Assembly: GCA_021823945.1 (NCBI GenBank)
Contig: JAKALW010000003.1
Span: 1-16,813, forward strand
Length of the DNA: 16,813 bases
Source of the DNA: Microcaldota archaeon
GTDB lineage: Archaea > Micrarchaeota > Micrarchaeia > Anstonellales > VGKX01
Direction of reading: 5' to 3'
Shown here piece after piece: positions 1-6,427 of the stretch. How positions within the stretch are numbered: position 1 is the first letter of the stretch; every line of letters begins with the position of its first letter. A program made the position numbers and the translations under genes. The notes beneath the pieces were generated by a model. That model had not been told where the DNA came from, did no database searches, and saw nothing but the letters and a program-made list of their open reading frames with translations.

Positions 1-2
1 GC

Positions 3-734
3 TCAGATAGTGCGCAGGGCGATTTCCTTTGCGGCAAGCTCTTCCATGATGTCCCTTGAAATCATGCGCCTGCCGCCGACCTTCTCGAAAGGAATCCTGT
101 TCCTGTCAAGCCTGCGCTCAAACGCGTTCCTCTTGATCTTGACGCCCTTTTGCTCCAGGAAATCGACAGCGTCGCCAACCGAGTAATAATTGGAAACCAC
201 GTGCACGAGGCCGTCAATCGATGTCTTTGGCACCCAGCGCTGCGTGCCTATCTTCAAAGAAGGAATGGAATTTTTCTCTACCCTGCCGATAAAAGCCCTG
301 AAGTTTATGTCCTCGTGCTTTTTCAGGGAGGTATATGCCTCTTTCATTGTGTAATATTCGTTTTTAAGCGCGACCCAGTCATGGATGGCCGGCTTGGGTA
401 TGAGCCTTTTCTTGCCTATCTTCGCAGACGGGATTGACCTGCGCTCTACGCGGCCGCCAAATGCCCGAAATGATATGTTAATGCCATTGCGCTTGAGCTC
501 CTCATGCGCCTCTTCAAGCGTATAAAGTCCCATGCTTTTGAGCGCGTCCTTCTCAAGCTTGTCCTGCTCGTACAAGACCTGCGCCTGCGTAACTATGTCC
601 TGGATGTTGGAATTTATGTTTTTTTCCCTTGCAGACCTGTCTCTCTTCAGTTCTGGGACCTTGACTGATTTGATTCGGGAAATGACGGGGTCCTTGAATT
701 TTTTTTCGAGTACGATTCTTTTGCCGCGAGACAT
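3..734 (-). CDS. Triple excisionase/MerR-like HTH repeat protein
   Basis: The 243-residue product has a basic N-terminal region (about residues 1-68, probably flexible then helical) and three tandem copies of a domain of about 52 residues, near 70-121, 127-177 and 183-235. Each copy reads roughly YYT-x2-EA-x3-L, then RAF-x-GRVE-x-NSIPS-x-KIG-x2-R-x-VPK, then a short helix. This is the pattern of excisionase/HTH_17 (MerR-like winged helix) domains: the 'IP-x-x-K(I/V)G-x2-R' part matches their wing and the preceding RAF/GRVE helix the recognition helix. Linkers are five residues long (ALKNE, HVVSN), so the repeats probably arose by internal duplication. The ATG at 734 has a GGTGA ribosome binding site a few bases upstream and its own TATA box. 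A DNA-binding role, as regulator or chromatin protein, is inferred. I do not know a named family with this triple arrangement. It diverges from pus10. Confidence 0.8.
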   Translation of the reverse strand: MSRGKRIVLEKKFKDPVISRIKSVKVPELKRDRSAREKNINSNIQDIVTQAQVLYEQDKLEKDALKSMGLYTLEEAHEELKRNGINISFRAFGGRVERRSIPSAKIGKKRLIPKPAIHDWVALKNEYYTMKEAYTSLKKHEDINFRAFIGRVEKNSIPSLKIGTQRWVPKTSIDGLVHVVSNYYSVGDAVDFLEQKGVKIKRNAFERRLDRNRIPFEKVGGRRMISRDIMEELAAKEIALRTI

Positions 735-893
735 TTTTGGTCACCGTTTGATTGGAATGGACATATATGTGCGTCGCCTATTTAAAAGCTTTTGTTTAAT
801 CACATGATACTACACTTTCTATTACAACCACAAACATCTATTATTGCCAACAAGAGTTTATATAACTTCGCATATTGACATAAATAAACACAA
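735..893. promoter_or_regulatory. Divergent promoter region, triple-HTH gene / pus10
   Basis: This AT-rich intergenic stretch holds two archaeal promoters pointing apart. On the plus strand TTTATATAAC (857-866) is a good TATA box, predicting a transcript start near 886-890. On the minus strand CTTTTAAATA (779-788) serves the HTH gene, predicting a start near 757. The perfect 10-bp palindrome ACATATATGT (761-770) sits between that TATA box and the expected start, where a bound regulator would block transcription. An operator is inferred, possibly for the HTH protein itself. Confidence 0.6.
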
Positions 894-1044
894 ATGAACT
901 TTCCCTTGTTTTGCTACCTGTTGCGGAGAGGCTGCCGGGACACGCCGCGGGCCGGATTCCCGCGGGCGGTTGTTCGCCAGCCGGCGGACAAACCGCGGCC
1001 AGTTGGCGGTTAGGATAATAAACAAGCGCGGCAAATCAAAAGCC
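894..1044 (+). other. GC-rich structured leader (or small RNA) upstream of pus10
   Basis: Between the TATA box at 857 and the chosen pus10 start lie about 150 transcribed bases that are far more GC-rich than the rest of the region. Two strong hairpins are visible. CCGCGGG (945-951) pairs with CCCGCGG (959-965) around a 7-base loop. The 13-base arm 966-978 pairs with 983-996 with one bulged A and a 4-base loop. A weaker GCC-AGTT-GGC hairpin follows at 998-1007. A short open frame begins with ATG at 894, a few bases from the predicted transcript start (leaderless-like), and ends with TAG at 1011-1013 (39 codons, no recognisable product). It may be a regulatory leader, an independent ncRNA, or a leader peptide. 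I found no convincing H/ACA, C/D, tRNA or RNase P signature. Confidence 0.4.
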
Positions 1045-2208
1045 ATGGAATTGTGCAAGGCGTGCGCGGAGAGGTATTCTGAACCCCTGCCAGCGCGCAA
1101 AATTAAACCCGGAACTGCGTGCGCTGCGTGCGGCGGCATATTCGAGCAGATTGAGGCGGCGTGCAAGGAAGCTCGGGCAGGCGCGCGGGACGCCGGTCTG
1201 GAATTCGATTCGTTCAGGGTGGCAAGCACTGTCCCCGGCGCGTGCGATGCGGCAGACACGCAGATGATACGCGAAAAAGGATATGCAAAAATAACCCCGA
1301 TAAAAAACGACATCAACAGGAAAGCCGGCATTTTGGCGCGAAAAATTACCGGGAAAAGACAGGGTGCGGCAGGGAGATGCGCTATCCTCAGGCTCAATTT
1401 CAGGACGGGCAGGCACGCTTTCCAGAATGAGAATGTTTTCGTTTTCGGCAGGTACGAGAAGCTTGAGGTCGGGCTGAGCCAGACAAAATGGCTTTGTTCC
1501 TGGTGCGACGGGAGAGGGTGCAAGCGCTGCGGCATGTCAGGCACGCGCTTTGAAGACTCTGTGCATCAGCAGATTGAGGCTGGCTTTTCCCACGCAGGGA
1601 TTGCAGGCTCGAAATTCCACGGCAGTGGCAGGGAGGATGTGGACGTGAGGAACATTGGCGAAGGCAGGCCGTTCGTAATAGAGCTGCAAAGCCCGCTCAA
1701 AAAGGCAATCAGCCTGGAAAAAGCGCAGGCCATGATAAACAAGGCTGGGAAAGTCAGGGTGAGAAGCCTTGTTTTTGTGAGCCAGGGAATGGTAGAGGTT
1801 GTGAAGAATTCCAGGTTCGACAAGAACTACCACGCCACTGTCGCGCTCAAACCCGCCCCGACAGCGACGGACATAAAGAAATTGGAAGCGCTGTCAGGCG
1901 CCACGCTTGCGCAGCAGACGCCCGAGCGCGTGCTTCGGCGCAGGTCTGACAGGACGAGGATGAAAAAAATATTCAAGGTCCGGGCGAAGATATCGGATGG
2001 GAAAATCGAGTCGGACATTTTTGCCGAGTGCGGGACTTACATAAAGGAGCTTGTAAGCTCTGACAATGGCAGGACAAAGCCAAGCTTCGCGTCCGCGATT
2101 GGCAAGGCGGCGGTGTGCGAGGACCTGGTAATGACTGGCGTGGAGGACAATTACATGTCGTGCCTGCTTCCGCCCAGGATTTGGGCAAAGGCGCAGCTGC
2201 CCAGATGA
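1045..2208 (+). CDS. pus10: tRNA pseudouridine synthase Pus10
   Basis: Archaeal Pus10 makes pseudouridine at positions 54 and 55 of the tRNA T-loop. From the ATG at 1045 the product is 387 residues. It opens with a zinc-binding set C4, C7, C26 and C29, typical of the N-terminal accessory (THUMP-like) domain. A second cysteine cluster follows (CSWCDGRGCKRC, then SGTRFEDSV), a pattern I associate with archaeal Pus10. The catalytic-domain signature GSGREDVDVR contains Asp198 and Asp200, one of which is the nucleophile, and is followed by GRPFVIEL. The C-terminal part ends in the usual catalytic fold with 'AECGTYIKELVS'. A longer reading from TTG at 970 is open, but that codon lies inside a strong hairpin and adds a non-family N-terminus, so I rejected it. 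The ribosome binding site before 1045 is weak. The gene has its own promoter and is followed 30 bases later by a peptidase gene. Confidence 0.93.
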   Translation: MELCKACAERYSEPLPARKIKPGTACAACGGIFEQIEAACKEARAGARDAGLEFDSFRVASTVPGACDAADTQMIREKGYAKITPIKNDINRKAGILARKITGKRQGAAGRCAILRLNFRTGRHAFQNENVFVFGRYEKLEVGLSQTKWLCSWCDGRGCKRCGMSGTRFEDSVHQQIEAGFSHAGIAGSKFHGSGREDVDVRNIGEGRPFVIELQSPLKKAISLEKAQAMINKAGKVRVRSLVFVSQGMVEVVKNSRFDKNYHATVALKPAPTATDIKKLEALSGATLAQQTPERVLRRRSDRTRMKKIFKVRAKISDGKIESDIFAECGTYIKELVSSDNGRTKPSFASAIGKAAVCEDLVMTGVEDNYMSCLLPPRIWAKAQLPR

Positions 2209-2238
2209 TTATTCATCATAACCCAATGGGGGATTGCA

Positions 2239-3120
2239 ATGTTCGAAAACATAAACATAGCCGCAGCCGCGATAGCTGTCGCGTTCGGAATTGCGTGCTC
2301 GTATTACGACCTGTTCAACAAAAGAAACATACCCGAAAACCTGCTTTGGGCATTTCTTGGGATTGCCGCCGTGGCGTCCTTTGCAATAAACGGGCAGGCA
2401 GGATTTTTGCAAGGCGCATTGCAGGCCGCGGTGATAGCCGCCATAGGATATGTGTCATATAAAACAGGGCAAATGGGGCTTGCGGACGTTTTCGTGCTCT
2501 GCTCGATAGCGCTTTTGATTCCGTTCGTCAGCCTTACAGCCGACTGGGGGTATGCCGCTTTCAGCTTCGCAATACCGGCAGTTCTTCTGGTTTTCTTTGC
2601 CGCTGTTGTCTCGTTTTCATACATAATGGCGTTTTATTATTTCGCAAAAGTAGGCATTGCCAAGAAAAAAAGCGCGGGCAAATTCATGGGAATTGAAAAG
2701 AGAATTGCGTTTGCAGCCGGGCTGGCGCTCATATTCAGTGTGGGTTTCCTTTTCCTAAGCTCATACCTAGGCATTGATGCGGGCAAGGCGGCTCTGGCCT
2801 CGACATTCCCGTGCCTGCTTTTCTTTTTCGCGTTTTTCATGCCGGACATAAAGGACTCTATGATTGAATTCGTCCCTGTGTCGAAACTGGAGCTTGAAGA
2901 CGTGGTGGCTGTTGAAAAACTTGACACCGCACTTGTGCAAAAATTCGGCATCGGCAGGCTCATTGACGAGAAAAACATTGCGGCAATTAAAAAATCCAGG
3001 CTGAAATCCGTGCCTGTCTACACTGGCATGCCCCCATTCCTCCCGTTCCTGCTCATTGGGCTTTTGATTGTAATCTTCTTCAATGCGCAGATTGCCGCAA
3101 TGTTCCTGCCACATCCCTGA
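2239..3120 (+). CDS. Archaeal A24-family prepilin/preflagellin peptidase
   Basis: This integral membrane aspartic protease belongs to the FlaK/PibD (peptidase A24) family, which removes class III signal peptides from archaeal pilins and archaellins at the cytoplasmic face. The first catalytic motif is YYDLFNKRNIP with Asp24, matching the family's D-x4-R-x-IP box after the first membrane helix. The second is GQMGLADV with Asp83, the counterpart of GxGD. About seven or eight hydrophobic helices are visible. The product has 293 residues, longer than typical FlaK, because of a hydrophilic loop near 215-265 before the last helix. A purine-rich GGGGGA lies 8 bases ahead of the ATG. The last codons (AAMFLPH) lie inside a short repeat that occurs again downstream, so the C-terminus may have been altered by repeat turnover. 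No complete pilin gene is in the window. Confidence 0.85.
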   Translation: MFENINIAAAAIAVAFGIACSYYDLFNKRNIPENLLWAFLGIAAVASFAINGQAGFLQGALQAAVIAAIGYVSYKTGQMGLADVFVLCSIALLIPFVSLTADWGYAAFSFAIPAVLLVFFAAVVSFSYIMAFYYFAKVGIAKKKSAGKFMGIEKRIAFAAGLALIFSVGFLFLSSYLGIDAGKAALASTFPCLLFFFAFFMPDIKDSMIEFVPVSKLELEDVVAVEKLDTALVQKFGIGRLIDEKNIAAIKKSRLKSVPVYTGMPPFLPFLLIGLLIVIFFNAQIAAMFLPHP

Positions 3121-3323
3121 ATTGGAAATAGCGTTGGGGAGGGCAATGTTCCTGCCACATCTTGAAACAAGCGAACTGGATTTGCTTGCCATGCAATGCC
3201 CTTGGGGACAATACAGGAATCATAGAGTTAAGAATGGCTATTTCGCACTCGCTTGAGCAAATCCAAAACAGGAAATGGGGGCCATTTCGCACTCACTGGG
3301 CATACCTAAAACAGGAAATAGCC
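3097..3323. repeat. Cluster of short direct and inverted repeats at convergent gene ends
   Basis: A 19-base direct repeat occurs at 3097-3115 (inside the end of the peptidase gene) and 3143-3161. A second unit occurs twice with a period of 46: ATTTCGCACTC starts at 3240 and 3286, and AAAACAGGAAAT ends at 3276 and 3319, with a variable stretch of about 16-17 bases between. Across these, GGCTATTTC (3236-3244) is inverted against GAAATAGCC (3315-3323), and GAAATGG/CCATTTC forms a hairpin at about 3272-3288. The second unit includes the last codons of the convergent DUF92 gene. I see no gene in 3121-3305. The pattern looks like local duplication of the gene end and may also act as a bidirectional terminator. 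Confidence 0.7.
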
Positions 3324-3926
3324 CAGGATTGCGCCAGTTATCGCGCATATGGCATTGGTCGTGGCCTTGGTGCCTATGCCCATCTCTTCAAACACGCCGA
3401 AAATCGAGTCCACAAGCGAGCCAGCAAATCCGGCAAGCCCGACAAGCAGGATTTTCCAGGGGTCCACAAGCCCGTAGATAACAAATACCGCGACCCCTAT
3501 CAGGAGCGCGCCGTCAAAACTCATAAGAGTGCCAAAAGGCGTTATTGCGCCAGAAACGCCGCGCTTCACTGGCTTCAGGCTGAAAAGGGAGATTGGCGTC
3601 GAAGACAAAACCCCAAGCTCTGACGCGAACTTGTCGGCAGTGATTGCGGCAATTGAGCCAATCATTGGCCATATGCCAATTGTGGGCGAAAGATAAGCGC
3701 AAATGACCGGGACTATGCCGTTTGCAAGCACATTTTCCCAGCTCCTTTCATGCTCGTATATGCCCAGCTCGCGCTTTTCTTCATACCCGTGCTTTGTGGC
3801 AATCACGCTTGCAATCAGGAAAATGAGCATGAGCAGCAGGGCTTCCCATCCGCCAAAGGTCAGCATGGCTATGCCGAAAATGGCTGCAAGGGCCGTGCCG
3901 CGGAAGTCAAGGAGCGCTGCTTTCAT
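3306..3926 (-). CDS. DUF92 / TMEM19 / VTE6-like integral membrane protein
   Basis: The 206-residue product consists almost entirely of hydrophobic helices. It carries the family signatures R-x-W-x-NVLANG (near residues 61-69), ADKFASELGVLS, a KPVKRGVSGAITPFGT segment and the late GSLVDSIFG motif. The family (PF01940) includes the plant chloroplast enzyme VTE6, a phytyl-phosphate kinase. Archaeal members are presumed to act on polyprenyl phosphates, but their activity is not established, so I give no enzyme name. The ATG at 3926 has GGTG about 8 bases upstream. The stop codon lies within the short repeat cluster shared with the convergent peptidase gene. It is transcribed away from rfcL. Confidence 0.8.
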   Translation of the reverse strand: MKAALLDFRGTALAAIFGIAMLTFGGWEALLLMLIFLIASVIATKHGYEEKRELGIYEHERSWENVLANGIVPVICAYLSPTIGIWPMIGSIAAITADKFASELGVLSSTPISLFSLKPVKRGVSGAITPFGTLMSFDGALLIGVAVFVIYGLVDPWKILLVGLAGFAGSLVDSIFGVFEEMGIGTKATTNAICAITGAILGYFLF

Positions 3927-4055
3927 ATGTTACACCAAAACTGTGATTCACTGGATAATACTGCTAGGATTGGGTTAATTAGATTATTGTAATAGGGGCA
4001 GTGGAAACGCATCCCCTCAAAGCTTTTGAACCTTGCAAGAGCTAAGAGTGGCGCA
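3927..4055. promoter_or_regulatory. Divergent promoter region, DUF92 gene / rfcL
   Basis: This 129-base spacer carries an AT-rich core at about 3974-3994 (TTAATTAGATTATTGTAAT) that can be read as a TATA element on either strand. The likely transcript starts are about 25 bases to each side. No perfect operator-like palindrome was seen. Assignment of the exact TATA box to each gene is uncertain. Confidence 0.4.
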
Positions 4056-5552
4056 ATGGAAGACCTAAGCGAAAAATACAGGCCTGCCACGTTCGAGGAG
4101 TTCCTGGGGAACAGGGACGCCGTGGACATGGTGCGCAAGTGGGCGCTGGAATGGGCGCGCGGCAAGAGGCAAAAGCCGCTCATCATCACAGGGCCGTGCG
4201 GCAGCGGCAAGACGACTTTAGCGATGCTCGGTGCGAAAGCCCATGGCTGGGACATGAACTTCTCCACACCCTCCGAGACAAGGAATGCGGACGGACTTGA
4301 AAGGACAATCGGGTTCTCGACAACAAGCGCGACTTTATTTGGCAAGCCGAGGCTTGTCATATTCGAGGATGTTGACCTGACTTTCAGGCAGGACAGGGAA
4401 GGCGTCAGGAAAATGGCAGAGCTTGCGGCGCAGTCTGCAAACCCGGTCATATTCACAGCCACTGATTTCTGGGAGCAGAAAATCGCCTCCCTGAGATACG
4501 CGTGCACGCGGGTGGAGCTCCGTCGCCTCAATTCAGCGCTCATAACAAAGCAGCTTGAGCGCATAAACGACGCAGAGAAATTGGGGTTTGCGGCAAAGGA
4601 CATAGACGCGATAGTTAAAAACTGCGCCGACGACATCCGCGCGGCAATCAATGACCTGCAGTCGAAAAACTTGGACAGCGCGCGAGACCGCGAGAAAAGC
4701 ATATACGACGCGGCACGCGCGGTGTTCCATTCGAAATACGCCGACGCGCGTGCTGCCGTCTTCGCCTGCGGCGAGGAGCACGACGACATCAAGTCATGGA
4801 TTGGCTGGAACATGCCGTTTGAGTTCCAGGACGGCGAAGGCTCAAGCTCGGGCGCGCACGCCATTGCTTTGGAGCGCGGGTTCAACATGCTTTCAAGGGC
4901 TGACATGTTTGACGGCAGGATAATGAAGAGGCAGTACTGGGCGCTTTTGAAATACTCGTCCGACCTCATGAGCGGCGGGGTGGCGGTGGCGAGGCAGGGC
5001 GCCGCGTCGAGATACGTGAAATACGAGAAGCCGCCTTTCAATTACAAGTTCTCAAAAACATTCGGCACCGCCAAAAAGGCGGCAAAGAAAATCACCAAGG
5101 CTGCGCACTGCCCCACGCGCGACGCGCCGTGGTTTTTCCCGATTATTTCCGCGCAGTTCAAGGCGCACCCAAACCTTGTGCGCGATTTCTGGGGCTTTGA
5201 GACAGAGGAGCTTGCCTTTGTGTGCAAATCCACTGAAAGCACGATAAAAGACGCGCTTGAACGCGACAAGGAGCCCTATGAAAAAAGGGAAAAAGAGCGC
5301 ACGGAAATCGAGAGGGAATACGTCAAGGAGGGCGCGAAAAGGGGCGGCTTGATGGATTCCGCCCATGAAAAAACAGACGAGAAGAAGGATGCGGTAGAAG
5401 CCATCAAGCCAGACCATGAGAAGAAACAAGGCAAGAAAGAGAAAGCCGTTTCGGACATGAAAAAGGAAAAAACTGAAAAGCCCAAGGAATCAGAGCCAAA
5501 ACAGGAAGCAAAGCCCGTGAAAAAGACAGCTTCATTGGCTGACTTTATGTGA
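4056..5552 (+). CDS. rfcL: Replication factor C large subunit (clamp loader)
   Basis: RfcL with RfcS loads the PCNA sliding clamp onto primed DNA. The ATG at 4056 gives 498 residues beginning with the RFC box LSEKYRP; an earlier in-frame TTG at 4026 would add residues outside the family. Walker A is GPCGSGKTT (residues 46-54). The Walker B region reads LVIFEDVD (100-107), where most relatives have DE rather than ED. Sensor 1 is near FTATD, followed by the typical 'LRYACTRVELRRL' stretch. The C-terminal collar domain runs to about 400. The remaining tail of about 100 residues is very rich in Lys and Glu and probably disordered. It ends in TASLADFM, which resembles a degenerate PCNA-interacting (PIP) box. 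No small-subunit gene lies nearby. The gene is transcribed from the spacer shared with the DUF92 gene. Confidence 0.93.
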   Translation: MEDLSEKYRPATFEEFLGNRDAVDMVRKWALEWARGKRQKPLIITGPCGSGKTTLAMLGAKAHGWDMNFSTPSETRNADGLERTIGFSTTSATLFGKPRLVIFEDVDLTFRQDREGVRKMAELAAQSANPVIFTATDFWEQKIASLRYACTRVELRRLNSALITKQLERINDAEKLGFAAKDIDAIVKNCADDIRAAINDLQSKNLDSARDREKSIYDAARAVFHSKYADARAAVFACGEEHDDIKSWIGWNMPFEFQDGEGSSSGAHAIALERGFNMLSRADMFDGRIMKRQYWALLKYSSDLMSGGVAVARQGAASRYVKYEKPPFNYKFSKTFGTAKKAAKKITKAAHCPTRDAPWFFPIISAQFKAHPNLVRDFWGFETEELAFVCKSTESTIKDALERDKEPYEKREKERTEIEREYVKEGAKRGGLMDSAHEKTDEKKDAVEAIKPDHEKKQGKKEKAVSDMKKEKTEKPKESEPKQEAKPVKKTASLADFM

Positions 5553-5620
5553 TGGCTTCTAAACCAAGACGCCTGACCACATTCGTTTCAAAACCAAACT
5601 AGCTATGGCTCTGTAATAGA

Positions 5621-5642
5621 TAGTATTATAATACTATATAAC
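5621..5642 (+). promoter_or_regulatory. Palindromic promoter of the DUF2683-lemA cassette
   Basis: The perfect 16-bp palindrome TAGTATTATAATACTA (5621-5636) overlaps a TATA box, ATACTATATAAC (5631-5642). A further ATAGTATAAT half-site follows at 5643-5652. A protein bound here would compete with TBP. Since the first gene downstream encodes a small ribbon-helix-helix-like protein, autoregulation is plausible but inferred. The stretch 5553-5620 holds no gene I can see. Confidence 0.55.
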
Positions 5643-5664
5643 ATAGTATAATATGGAGTTACTA

Positions 5665-5850
5665 ATGACTAAGATATTACTCGAAATGTCCGAAGATGAG
5701 GACAAGATAGTTGAAGTTTACAAAATTGTCAATGGTATGAGGACTAAGCAGGATGCCATCAAAGAAATGGTGAGATACTTCAAGGTAAGTATAAAACCAA
5801 AAAATCTGGATAAAAAAGAAGATTATTACAAAAAAGCAGTAAAGTTTTAG
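5665..5850 (+). CDS. DUF2683-like small protein, possibly ribbon-helix-helix
   Basis: The 61-residue product starts MTKILLEMSEDEDKIVE. The pattern is a short beta strand, an 'SEDEDKIVEVYKIVNGMRTK' helix and turn, and a second helix 'QDAIKEMVRYF', followed by a basic tail. This matches DUF2683 proteins, common in archaea and resembling MetJ/Arc-type ribbon-helix-helix DNA-binding folds. The ATG at 5665 was preferred over an in-frame ATG at 5653 because GGAG (5655-5658) lies 6 bases ahead of it. It is followed 10 bases later by the lemA-like gene and shares that gene's AT-rich composition, unlike the surrounding genes. A role as regulator of the cassette is inferred. Confidence 0.65.
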   Translation: MTKILLEMSEDEDKIVEVYKIVNGMRTKQDAIKEMVRYFKVSIKPKNLDKKEDYYKKAVKF

Positions 5851-5860
5851 GGGGGAGAAG

Positions 5861-6397
5861 ATGATTGAAATACTACTGGCTGCTGTATTAGTTGTTTTTG
5901 TCCTCATACTCTACTATATTTACAAGACATACAATCTGCTCGTTAATCTAAGAATGAATGTGGACAGGCAGGCAAGCCATGTTGAAGCACATTTAAAGAA
6001 AAAATTTGACATGATTCCAGCAATAGTTGAATGTGTCAAAGGATACGCCAAACATGAAAAAGGCACTCTTGAAGAAGTGACTAGATTGCGTTCTCAGTGG
6101 GGCGAAAGTAAAACTCCAGATGAAAAAATAAAAACGGCGAATATACTTGAAGCTGCGCTCTCAAAATTGATGATTGTTCAGGAGAGATATCCGCAACTTA
6201 AAGCAGACAAGAGTTTCATACTCCTTCAAAGAGATATAAGAAACGTGGAAAATGAATTAATGTACGAGCGCAAAGTATACAACAAAAGAATAAGCTGGTA
6301 TAACGTTAAATTACAGGAATTTCCATCTATACTAATAGCCAGACTGTTTGGGTTCAAAGAAAAAGCATTCTTCTCACTTGAAAAGGACAATGAATAG
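5861..6397 (+). CDS. LemA family protein
   Basis: The 178-residue product has one N-terminal membrane helix (about residues 2-22) followed by a helical-bundle LemA domain. Family signatures are YNLLVNLRMNVDRQ, LKKKFDMIPAIVECVKGYAKHEKGT in parts, ERYPQLKADKSF, the NVENELMYERKVYN helix, and FPSILIARLFGF near the end. LemA proteins are membrane-anchored; a biochemical function is not established, though bacterial LemA genes often neighbour membrane proteases or TPM-domain genes, none of which is here. A very strong GGGGGGAG ribosome binding site precedes the ATG. Base composition and use of AGA arginine codons contrast with the GC-rich, AGG-using neighbours, suggesting recent acquisition. It ends 30 bases before the convergent taw1 stop. 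Confidence 0.92.
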   Translation: MIEILLAAVLVVFVLILYYIYKTYNLLVNLRMNVDRQASHVEAHLKKKFDMIPAIVECVKGYAKHEKGTLEEVTRLRSQWGESKTPDEKIKTANILEAALSKLMIVQERYPQLKADKSFILLQRDIRNVENELMYERKVYNKRISWYNVKLQEFPSILIARLFGFKEKAFFSLEKDNE

Positions 6398-6427
6398 TTA
6401 GCATATTGAAAAATCAGAATCTGCATA

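Noticed and set aside
945..965. T-arm-like hairpin suggesting a tRNA in the pus10 leader
   Set aside because: The loop CCGGATT lacks the TTC consensus, and there is no matching acceptor or D-arm.
970..1044. Longer Pus10 N-terminus from TTG at 970
   Set aside because: The TTG lies inside a strong hairpin, has no ribosome binding site, and the added residues do not look like the family, whose zinc site begins right after the ATG at 1045.
3236..3323. CRISPR-like array
   Set aside because: Only two imperfect units that overlap a gene end; no constant repeat and spacer structure and no cas genes.
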